DNA of 64,000 nt from Apostichopus japonicus (taxonomy: Eukaryota > Echinodermata > Holothuroidea > Aspidochirotida > Stichopodidae). The stretch spans positions 18,737,418-18,801,417 of the forward strand of contig NC_092570.1 in NCBI RefSeq assembly GCF_037975245.1. The letters are read 5' to 3'. Every line of letters begins with the position of its first letter. Within the stretch, counting starts at the first letter, position 1. This document shows positions 61,401-64,000 of the stretch, piece after piece. Under the pieces are notes generated by a model that was not told where the DNA came from, did no database searches, and was given only the letters and a program-made list of their open reading frames with translations. A program made the position numbers and the translations under genes.

Positions 61401-64000
61401 GCTTTCCCAAAACAGCATCCCTGTGCAGTGTACAGAATGTTCATATTTAACATGCACATGAAGGATACTATAAACCACGTATTTCAAGTTGGGTGGTAAC
61501 TTTTCAGCGATTAATCGTTAAATGGCTTTGTGTGTGTATACATGTGTGTGTATGTGGACTTGAACAAAGGAATTCCAAGTCCTCAGACTGTCATTTCAAA
61601 AGAATCGACATGTCCTCAGAAGAATTCTATTGTTACAGTTAGGGTACATGGATATGAACAATGGAAAAAACAATGGGGTCTTCTTCAGTCTGAATGTACA
61701 CCACACATGTGTATGAGCGTGTGTGTCAATGTGAGAATGTGTAGTATTGTTTCCTTTTTATCATTTGTACATTGGCTTTGAATTGACTAAGGAAACAAAA
61801 ATACAACAATGAACAATTTAGTTAAGAATACCAAATATGCTAGTACAGTATGGTTCCATAAGATTGCACCGTACTCAACACAAAGTACCAAATGCCTGCA
61901 AAAATCTCAAAGTGAAACAAAAGAGGTTACTAATCTTACCACAAGCACAGGCAATATATAATACAGACAGACAGATATATATATATATATATATATAATT
62001 GAAATCGTAGTGAGTTGGAAAATCAAGAACAGTGAAAAAACTTCCAGTCTCCACCAGGATTCGAACCCGGGCCTCCCGCTTTATATGCGGACACCCTAAC
62101 CACTAGGCTATGGACCCTGATTGTATGTCCAGAAACCTGTAAGGAAGGTTGTTATTCCACTGTAGGCGTTTGTCACCTGTATCGAACAGTTCTATGTATG
62201 TACAGTTATACATATATCAGGTGCAGTTATACATATATCAGGAGAACACCAAAAGTAGTCTAGATGGGAACCATTAGTAACTTAGACTCCAACAGATAAC
62301 ACAGTCCAATAAAGAAAAAAAATACTTCTAGAAGGTACAATGAGGAGAGGGGTCAATGTCAGGTAATAACAGGTAATGACAGGTAGCTGATGGTGTATAG
62401 TGGGAAAAATGCTACCAGTTCACTCTAGACAGCTAGAGCAAGAGATTTTAGAGCGCTAAATTATGTGAGGAGACAGGTAAGTGAGGAATTAAATGAAGTA
62501 ACTTTAAGGCTATTAACAGTTAACAGGTATAAAACAGTGTAACTACTCCTAGTCTGCCCAGACTTTGCCACAGTACTTATACAAAATCTGCTTCAGCTAG
62601 GCTTTAGATGACATCTAAAACAAGACTGTTTTAGATGACATCTAAAACGAGACTTTTTTTAGATGACATCTACAACACGAGACTGTTTTAGAAGACATTT
62701 TAAACAAGACTGATTTTAGATGACATCTAAAACGAGACTGTTTTTAGATGACATCTACATTACGACTGTTTTAGATGACATCTACAATAGGACTGTTTTA
62801 GATGACAACTAAAGCAAGACTGTTTTAGATGACATCTAAAACAAGACTGTTTTAGATGACATCTAAAGCAAGACTATTTAAGACAAAAGAAGAAAATAAG
62901 AGTCATAATGCTACTTGCAGGTTGTTACACTACAACATACAGTAGAAACTACTGTCACAAGAAGGTTGTTACAGGAAAGGCATCCTGTTTGTTGCATGTA
63001 TAGAGCATATCAAAGTGTCACTTTTGAAAGGTATGATACCCGAAAAACAATTCAGGTTTCTAGGCTCAACAAAAGTATTTGTGGGAAGTTGAAATAGTAC
63101 ACATCCTCAAACCACATGTTTCTCGACGTGTGAAAACTTTCACTTGTCGACTGCAGTACACAGTATGTACTTACTGTACTACACAGGTTGACAGAATACC
63201 CAGGCCAGTGCTGTTTGGGGAAGGAAGCTGTAAGCCTGTAACCACGCTGTGTTGTTTTTCTCAACTTAGATCTAGGATACTGTCCTTGAAGTGTACAGAA
63301 AAACATCTGTCAGGTGAATGTGAACCGGCCTTTGAAGGATCAACGAGTACTACGCTAAATCTGGATTTTATTCTTTTACTACAAATGTCTCAGGGTACAC
63401 TTGCGTACAACTTTATGGTAAATTAAGGACATCAAGGTAATGCACAAGAGGACTGACTGTCCAATGTTGTATAATCTAGTATATCACATACATAATTAGA
63501 TGTAATCTTGTGGTGTAATATAACAAGAAGTAACATGATCTTATCAGTTGATCCAACCAGTTTCCAGAATGAACTTACTCAGTCACACTGGTCATTATTA
63601 TACACTGTATATACATGCTGTCATTGCCTGATTGTACAACAAAATTTGACCTGAAAGCTGTTTAGAGAGGAATATCTTACACAGATTTGAAAGGATAACA
63701 AAGTCCCCTAAAAAACCCACGTCTCTACCCTTTAGGTGGTAGTAGGAGACAGGGGAGGGGTCATTGACCAGCAGGGACTGGTCGCTGAGGGGTGCATACT
63801 GCTAAACGGTTACCGGTCCACTCTAGGCGAAGGTAGATAATGAGAGTGCAGACATCGTAAGGAGACTGTACGTAACGGAGGAAACAAATTAAAACTACAG
63901 TCCTTCACTCAAAAAAAATATTTGTTACTCACCAGACGTATCCTTGACATAATTCGAGGGAAACCATCCAAATGACTCGCCCATCATTCCTTCCCACCAT
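13640..64000 (-). CDS. ARHGEF7: PIX-family Rho guanine nucleotide exchange factor (ARHGEF7/ARHGEF6-like), whole locus, 5' end outside window
   Basis: This is the gene span; the 13 coding exons are listed separately. PIX proteins are Rac/Cdc42 exchange factors. They bind PAK kinases through the SH3 domain and GIT1/2 through a GIT-binding segment, and trimerise through a C-terminal coiled coil at focal adhesions and synapses. The visible 601 residues follow the family order: SH3 end (WWEG...GWFPSNYV), basic Ser/Pro linker, DH domain (ILETDKEYC... to ...GWEGE), PH domain, Ser/Pro-rich tail, the EEDNQILQVIEAYC segment that matches the GIT-binding region, and the SLIDTVYALRDQV coiled coil. Every intron is GT-AG and all phases join without a break. 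The N-terminal CH domain and most of the SH3 lie upstream of the window. Invertebrates usually have one PIX gene, so ARHGEF7 and ARHGEF6 are equally good names. Confidence 0.93.
15774..15806. repeat. (AAAT)n microsatellite
   Basis: There are about eight uninterrupted copies of the tetramer aaat/ataa in the last PIX intron. Confidence 0.9.
17119..17264. repeat. Long near-perfect palindrome flanked by (TA)n
   Basis: The left arm begins ttgaaacttggaaaataagg at 17119 and its exact reverse complement ends at 17264. The arms match for about 60 bases up to gatactgtatgta. They then meet in a short (TA)n centre, where the right arm carries one extra gtat. The left flank (17080-17118) is itself (TA)n. 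The structure is a snapback or foldback element, possibly a MITE inserted in a TA tract. As RNA it would form a long hairpin. Confidence 0.9.
20070..20240. repeat. 18-19-bp tandem repeat (gcatacttggtagagaaa)
   Basis: About nine units of the type agcatacttggtagtgaa follow one another, with single-base and 1-bp length differences. On the - strand the repeat reads as repeated SLPSML. No gene is attached to it. Confidence 0.85.
20985..21081 (-). CDS. ARHGEF7: PIX exon: segment before the coiled coil
   Basis: This 97-base exon enters in phase 1 (the first two bases complete ACT, Thr) and leaves in phase 2. It encodes 31 full codons, including KPHVYLAEDEKIIVEE and GNQTVVEE. This closely matches the vertebrate beta1-PIX segment just upstream of the coiled coil (EEEKIIVEE...VIEEKSLVDTVYALK). 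The acceptor is ctcttgtggcgcag and the donor is gtgagt. Confidence 0.93.
22790..23400. repeat. Dispersed repeat with TTTGACCTCTGTTGACC modules
   Basis: Similar modules of roughly 130-140 bases recur three times. They carry phrases such as gttatcatgttta, ggttttca.actttg.cc and ctgttgacc, and end at a CA-rich stretch (cacacacacgcacacacccc) and ctctggcaaggaatcaa. This is the style of a widespread noncoding interspersed repeat in marine invertebrate genomes. I infer the family only from style. Confidence 0.5.
24480..24583. repeat. 24-bp tandem repeat, 4 copies
   Basis: The unit is close to catgattattcatatctttg plus aatt. There are four adjacent copies, one with gataatt for gattatt and one lacking the first base. 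Confidence 0.9.
27838..28190. repeat. G-rich minisatellite (ggtttaggggaag)n
   Basis: About 350 bases are built from degenerate 13-20-base units of the type gggtttaggggaagg. They hold many ttaggg and tttaggg words and almost no C on this strand. Repeated runs of three or four G make it a candidate G-quadruplex former. Confidence 0.9.
28811..29015 (+). mobile_element. tRNA-derived SINE, copy 1
   Basis: An A-box-like tagcctagtggttagggtg begins near 28886, and a B box (ggttcaaatcccggtgg) begins at 28929. The element ends in a (TA)n tail. A second copy on the opposite strand at 61976-62181 matches over about 200 bases, including upstream flank (gacaaacgcctaca.tggaat) and the tail (tttcaattatata). 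The matched length defines the element. It is not an intact tRNA gene. Confidence 0.8.
29158..29196. repeat. (TA)n microsatellite
   Basis: Interrupted TA dinucleotide tract in the PIX intron. Confidence 0.9.
29838..29902 (-). mobile_element. hAT-type transposon terminal fragment
   Basis: On the - strand the end reads ggggtgggcaacctgcaccc and continues into gggccacatgcggcccgcca. Many hAT elements in animals begin with a CAGGGGTGGGCAA terminus followed by such GGCCC-rich sequence. The other end is not obvious, so this is a partial or decayed copy. The family call rests on memory of that terminus. Confidence 0.45.
30307..30444 (-). CDS. ARHGEF7: PIX exon: GIT-binding segment
   Basis: This 138-base exon enters with the two bases completing GAT (Asp) and leaves in phase 1. 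It encodes 45 full codons, from KPKAAAETPS to MIPNA. The core EEDNQILQVIEAYC matches vertebrate PIX (EEDAQILKVIEAYC), which lies in the region that binds the Spa2-homology domain of GIT1/2. The acceptor is ttgattcctttctgaag and the donor is the near-consensus gtaagtcg. Confidence 0.94.
30445..31517 (-). other. PIX intron (1.1 kb)
   Basis: There are C-rich runs at 31068-31080 and 31120-31140. I see no coding sequence or recognised mobile element. Confidence 0.7.
31518..31794 (-). CDS. ARHGEF7: PIX exon: Ser/Pro-rich linker after the PH domain
   Basis: This 277-base exon enters in phase 0 and leaves in phase 1, encoding 92 residues. It is rich in Ser, Thr, Pro and Lys (for example SQSLTPPSSPATLTS), ends in a basic stretch (GKKKGFQSTKRK), and contains PTAVWSMKLGDPK. 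The position and composition fit the poorly conserved proline-rich region of PIX between the PH domain and the GIT-binding segment. Several SP and TP sites are candidate phosphorylation sites. The acceptor is ctccttaacag and the donor is gtgagc. Confidence 0.92.
31795..33151 (-). other. PIX intron (1.4 kb)
   Basis: I see nothing beyond low-complexity runs and C or G tracts (32391-32400, 33026-33033). Confidence 0.7.
33152..33385 (-). CDS. ARHGEF7: PIX exon: second half of the PH domain
   Basis: This 234-base, phase 0-0 exon encodes 78 residues, starting HKFPIATVLANSLPD and ending VPPPIPITQ. GAFELSG matches the vertebrate NAFEISG strand of the PIX PH domain, and the following MDREDMVEAIQAAQK matches the C-terminal PH helix (QQDLQEWVEHLQKQ). 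The helix lacks the usual PH tryptophan: the vertebrate EWV is EAI here. The acceptor is aatgtcctgcag and the donor is gttagg. Confidence 0.93.
33386..33847 (-). other. PIX intron, 3' portion outside the array
   Basis: This is C-rich low-complexity intron between the PH exon and the 52-bp array. C tracts lie at about 33570-33595 and 33728-33760. Confidence 0.7.
33848..35247 (-). repeat. 52-bp minisatellite made from an exon-intron junction, 27 copies
   Basis: Twenty-seven head-to-tail copies of a 52-bp unit span 1.4 kb. Read on the - strand, each unit is 36 bases identical or nearly so to the last 12 codons of the PH exon (HPTKSMSGYIYQ), followed by 16 intron bases beginning gtaataat or gtaattat. 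The copy at the high-coordinate end (35212-35247) is the real exon end. All copies I read keep CAG|GT. Variants include gtagtaat, gtaacaat, one copy lacking bases within catat and one with tccac for tacat. The repeat clearly arose by amplification of the junction. Confidence 0.97.
35212..35358 (-). CDS. ARHGEF7: PIX exon: first half of the PH domain, source of the 52-bp array
   Basis: This 147-base, phase 0-0 exon encodes 49 residues, beginning PISNLGEIVKMIQG and ending SMSGYIYQ. It aligns with vertebrate PIX (KTLGNVTYMSQV...LLLFPNVLLMLS...RMSGFIYQ), the linker and first strands of the PH domain. The acceptor is ctccctctctccgcag. The donor CAG|gtaataat is the first of 27 tandem copies. I chose this donor because it is the most upstream and the only one that joins in frame to the next exon without adding repeat sequence. 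Confidence 0.92.
35359..36654 (-). other. PIX intron (1.3 kb)
   Basis: AT-rich intron with a short imperfect repeat of gctatactgatat at 36530-36580. I see nothing else. Confidence 0.7.
36655..36735 (-). CDS. ARHGEF7: PIX exon: end of the DH domain
   Basis: This 81-base, phase 0-0 exon encodes 27 residues, KNCQFVRKQKEIELDIMTGT to VQGWEGE. It matches the final DH helix and DH-PH linker of vertebrate PIX (QEVRKRKELELQILTEAIRNWEGD). The acceptor is ggtaatatttcag and the donor is gtaagg. Confidence 0.94.
36736..38532 (-). other. PIX intron (1.8 kb)
   Basis: The intron contains a C-run near 37641-37665 and a G-run at 38068-38080. I see no coding sequence. Confidence 0.7.
38533..38592 (-). CDS. 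ARHGEF7: PIX exon: DH domain microexon (20 residues)
   Basis: This 60-base, phase 0-0 exon encodes VEHPDRINITTSISVYKDIC. It aligns with vertebrate PIX DYHTDRQDIQKSMAAFKNLS, between the two conserved DH helices. The acceptor is tttgtag and the donor is gtgagt. It lies between exons that match on either side, which makes the call secure despite its size. Confidence 0.9.
38593..39212 (-). other. PIX intron (620 bp)
   Basis: A roughly 100-bp segment is duplicated once: caatcatataaac...gttttaacgcacata occurs at about 38642-38690 and 38740-38790. Nothing else is evident. Confidence 0.6.
39213..39342 (-). CDS. ARHGEF7: PIX exon: DH domain, catalytic helix region
   Basis: This 130-base exon completes a Leu codon from the previous exon and ends in phase 0, encoding EELSRYMEGKGSDIMALTTG and continuing to ELERHTP. 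It matches vertebrate PIX SEELGEFMETKG...[25 protein letters not shown]. In the most conserved DH stretch this protein has KPFRLTEKYPNDLMEL. The usual MRL/QRL arginine position and the LLL of YPxLLKEL are changed, so this DH is divergent. The acceptor is tactctcacag and the donor is gtgagt. Confidence 0.93.
39343..39960 (-). other. PIX intron (618 bp) with decayed exon-end copies
   Basis: The part nearest the upstream exon is occupied by two tandem copies of that exon's 3' end (see the 129-bp repeat). The rest is AT-rich with no other feature. Confidence 0.7.
39698..40020 (-). repeat. ~129-bp tandem triplication of a DH exon end
   Basis: Three units have equivalent points at 39722, 39851 and 39981 (spacings 129 and 130). 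The high-coordinate unit is the real exon end plus donor. The two intronic units encode recognisable but decayed versions of its end: YTACYSIHPTTAVILPKYL and YSACHSIHPTTAVVLIK against the exon's YSAYCSNHPKTAAVLTKYL. At the old donor positions the gtaagt has changed to ataagt in the middle unit, and the outermost unit is also altered. So the donor looks dead in the copies. Confidence 0.9.
39961..40179 (-). CDS. ARHGEF7: PIX exon: DH domain, central helices
   Basis: This 219-base exon starts with the base completing Val and ends in phase 2. It encodes 72 full codons starting LPATDQATLLCNLVELLKFQ. It matches vertebrate PIX (ISYLMGNLEEICSFQQMLVQSLEE...[34 protein letters not shown]). The acceptor is cataacatttag and the donor is gtaagtcg. 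Its last roughly 60 bases are repeated twice downstream in the intron. Confidence 0.94.
40580..40830. mobile_element. Foldback (MITE-like) element, GAGACAGG family
   Basis: The left part reads ctggtttgggtatttacaaa and then tttcccgcctcct. The right part holds the complementary aaggagacaggaaagagaag. The internal phrase aactggtaatattcttgcact recurs in most copies of this family in the window. Confidence 0.6.
40905..41855. repeat. Tandem repeat of ~34-bp monomers in a 170-bp higher-order unit
   Basis: Monomers of the type tagcacagggatcagtaata plus gtactagtagtattc fill about 950 bases. From about 41110 onward the monomers form a higher-order unit: the same phrase (ctattctagcacagggatca) recurs with its acagggatca at 41281, 41451, 41621 and 41791, exactly 170 bases apart. 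Each unit has five monomers, including a marked variant with gggatttgttagtagtag. Confidence 0.93.
42441..42535 (-). CDS. ARHGEF7: PIX exon: start of the DH domain
   Basis: This 95-base exon enters in phase 0 and leaves in phase 2. It encodes VLKNILETDKEYCVEMKRLI and continues QNYLMPLQTAG. It matches vertebrate PIX VLQNILETENEYSKELQ...STYLRPLQT, the first conserved DH helix. The acceptor is ctctcaacag and the donor is gtaagtg. Confidence 0.95.
42588..43520. mobile_element. Cluster of about four foldback (MITE-like) copies, GAGACAGG family
   Basis: Starts of the type ggtttgggtat.tttac occur near 42591, 42780, 43063 and 43361. Complementary ends (aggagaca..., gaaaggtaagtgagaagtga) occur near 42726, 43180 and 43498. 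The last copy is the clearest foldback: cttccctcctcacttacctg and ctaccctagcctatgaactg on the left face complementary sequence at 43448-43510. Confidence 0.65.
44598..44680. repeat. (CCCTCCCTTCC)n low-complexity repeat
   Basis: About seven near-identical 10-11-bp pyrimidine units. Confidence 0.85.
44811..44896 (-). CDS. ARHGEF7: PIX exon: linker between SH3 and DH
   Basis: This 86-base exon enters with two bases that complete a Gly codon (G|GC) from the SH3 exon and leaves in phase 0. It encodes PGSPSKSPKKDKEKLDDSNL and EKNEYQDQ. The basic Ser/Pro composition and position match the vertebrate linker (SPKSGTLKSPPKGF...), and it precedes VLKNILE of the DH. The acceptor is ttctctcattacag and the donor is gttaga. 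Confidence 0.9.
46217..46360. mobile_element. Compact foldback (MITE-like) element, GAGACAGG family
   Basis: The left arm includes tttacaagtgacaagcttac followed by ctgtctcctcacaacctta. The right arm has taaggttgtgaagagacagg followed by taaacgaggaacgaagtaaat. The arms are reverse complements over about 45 bases with mismatches. This is the cleanest short copy of the family in the window. Confidence 0.75.
46406..46430. repeat. (TA)n microsatellite
   Basis: An uninterrupted TA dinucleotide tract follows the foldback element. Confidence 0.9.
47257..47747. mobile_element. Nonautonomous hAT-type MITE, 491 bp, perfect 8-bp target duplication
   Basis: The element begins tagggatgcaccggatcc at 47257 and ends with the complementary ggatatccggtgcatcccta at 47747. 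The same 8 bases, catacatg, flank it directly on both sides (47249-47256 and 47748-47755). An 8-bp duplication with TAGGGATGCACCG-type termini is characteristic of the hAT superfamily. The inside is rich in ccggccggatt repeats near both ends and has no transposase-sized open frame, so it depends on an autonomous relative. Confidence 0.92.
49540..49625. mobile_element. Foldback-family right half
   Basis: The sequence ggttaccagttcattctagg, then gtgctaaggttgtggggaga and caggtaggcaaggag...agtaaat, matches the right arm of the 46217-46360 element. The left arm is missing. Confidence 0.6.
50246..50372 (-). CDS. Candidate PIX cassette or alternative exon
   Basis: A 127-base GC-richer island within the 19-kb intron has a strong acceptor (gtctgtcttttcttag, ending at 50373) and a weak donor (gttggt). 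One frame is open throughout: ERITRPGLK then MSAIKCCFYPCTVSPIHSPL and KVAHFAYVAPKSE. It ends in phase 1, the phase needed to join the exon at 44896. This frame includes an ATG at 50343-50345, with an in-frame TAG just upstream at the acceptor, so it could also be a first exon. If spliced from the SH3 exon (phase 1), the other open frame gives GENHKARIKDVCNQM... and a TGA at 50248-50250, truncating PIX after the SH3. No homology is recognised. Confidence 0.3.
54800..55215. mobile_element. Longer foldback-family copy
   Basis: The left part carries cgggtttgcgaatgacgata, the phrase caactgtctcctactgagat and acagttggtaacatttttgc. The right part carries agaatgctaccagtttttgt and taggagacaggtacagtaag. 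The two halves are inverted relative to each other, as in the compact copy at 46217-46360, with extra sequence between. Confidence 0.55.
57725..57860. mobile_element. Foldback-family left half
   Basis: The sequence gctggtgtttggggatttac, followed by acctatatccaaccctacaa, ctatctaccctaaaactatg and ggaacattttagcactgcac, matches the left half of copies at 40580 and 43361. Confidence 0.55.
60440..60753 (+). mobile_element. tRNA-derived SINE with (ATT)n tail
   Basis: The head, gctgtagccgagtggataaa, looks like the 5' half of a Leu- or Ser-type tRNA with its A box. A B box follows (gggttcgaaatccggcc, about 60512-60530). A unique body and an ATT-rich tail (gattattattactattatca) follow. A G-run interrupts the tRNA-like part, so it is not a functional tRNA gene. 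It differs from the SINE at 28811 and 61976. Confidence 0.8.
61976..62181 (-). mobile_element. tRNA-derived SINE, copy 2
   Basis: This is the opposite-strand counterpart of the element at 28811-29015. It has the A box (tagcctagtggttagggtg), B box (gggttcgaatcctggtgg) and the same 3' end running into (TA)n. The B box is closer to a canonical tRNA than in copy 1. Confidence 0.8.
62400..62500. mobile_element. Foldback-family right half
   Basis: The sequence gctaccagttcactctagac, followed by ttatgtgaggagacaggtaa and gtgaggaattaaatgaagta, matches the right arm of the family. Confidence 0.55.
62600..62880. repeat. Palindromic ~27-bp minisatellite (gttttagatgacatctaaaacaagact)n
   Basis: About ten tandem units contain tttagatgacatctaaa, which is nearly its own reverse complement. 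Single-strand DNA or RNA of this array could fold within each unit or between units. Units differ by a few bases and by 1-2-bp length changes. Confidence 0.92.
63725..63890. mobile_element. Foldback-family fragment
   Basis: The sequence tagtaggagacaggggaggg, then ggttaccggtccactctagg and gtaaggagactgtacgtaac, matches parts of the family's right half. It lies just downstream of the SH3 exon. Confidence 0.45.
63933..64000 (-). CDS. ARHGEF7: PIX exon: C-terminal part of the SH3 domain (cut by window edge)
   Basis: The visible 68 bases give WWEGMMGESFGWFPSNYVKD followed by TS and a phase-1 donor (gtgagt). WWEG and GWFPSNYV are the RT/n-Src-side tryptophan pair and the terminal strand of the PIX SH3 domain, which in vertebrates binds the atypical PxxxPR motif of PAK. 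The exon continues beyond base 64000. The CH domain, if present, is upstream of it. Confidence 0.93.

Larger units (their letters stand above)
44897..63932 (-). other. Large PIX intron (19 kb)
   Basis: This is the longest intron in the visible gene. It holds a hAT MITE (47257-47747), many foldback-family copies (46217-46360, 49540-49625, about 51705-51730, 54800-55215, 57725-57860, 62400-62500, 63725-63890), two SINEs, a palindromic minisatellite (62600-62880), TA tracts, and a candidate extra exon at 50246-50372. An open segment on the + strand (about 52321-52455, EALDTISFNEARDKVMANLS then a stop) looks coding-like but is not recognised. Confidence 0.6.

Overview
This is a eukaryotic window, AT-rich and intron-rich. 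It has long homopolymer runs (poly-T, poly-C/G), many microsatellites and minisatellites, tRNA-derived SINEs and hAT-type DNA transposon remnants. The proteins are metazoan. The repeat style and the protein divergence suggest a marine invertebrate, most likely a deuterostome such as an echinoderm. That placement is an inference; nothing in the window fixes the species.

Two genes can be supported, and they converge. At the left edge, on the + strand, is one terminal coding exon (768-934) with a muscleblind-type CCCH zinc finger (MBNL family). The rest of the window, about 50 kb on the - strand, is the 3' three quarters of a PIX-family Rho GEF (ARHGEF7/ARHGEF6, beta-PIX type). I assembled 13 coding exons: 63933-64000 (SH3 end, cut by the window edge), 44811-44896, 42441-42535, 39961-40179, 39213-39342, 38533-38592, 36655-36735, 35212-35358, 33152-33385, 31518-31794, 30307-30444, 20985-21081 and 13640-13814 (stop). 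All junctions have GT/AG sites. The phases are consistent throughout and give a continuous 601-residue C-terminal part: SH3 end, basic linker, DH, PH, Ser/Pro-rich region, GIT-binding segment and C-terminal coiled coil. Between the genes (935-13639) lie the two 3' UTRs and low-complexity DNA.

The main observation is inside the PIX gene. The intron after the first PH exon is mostly a 1.4-kb, 27-copy, 52-bp minisatellite (33848-35247). Its unit is the last 36 coding bases of that exon (12 codons, HPTKSMSGYIYQ) plus the first 16 bases of the intron. Every copy therefore carries the exon end and a CAG|GT donor, and the first copy is the functional exon end. Using the second donor shifts the frame; using a third or later one reads into a stop. 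A second exon of the same gene (39961-40179, DH domain) shows a smaller version: its 3' end with donor has been triplicated as a ~129-bp tandem repeat, and the downstream copies are decayed.

The introns also carry a dispersed foldback (MITE-like) family with GAGACAGGTAAG / CTTACCTGTCTC arms, a 491-bp hAT MITE with a perfect 8-bp target duplication, a near-perfect 146-bp palindrome, a 170-bp higher-order tandem repeat, three tRNA-derived SINE copies, and a candidate cassette or alternative exon at 50246-50372.
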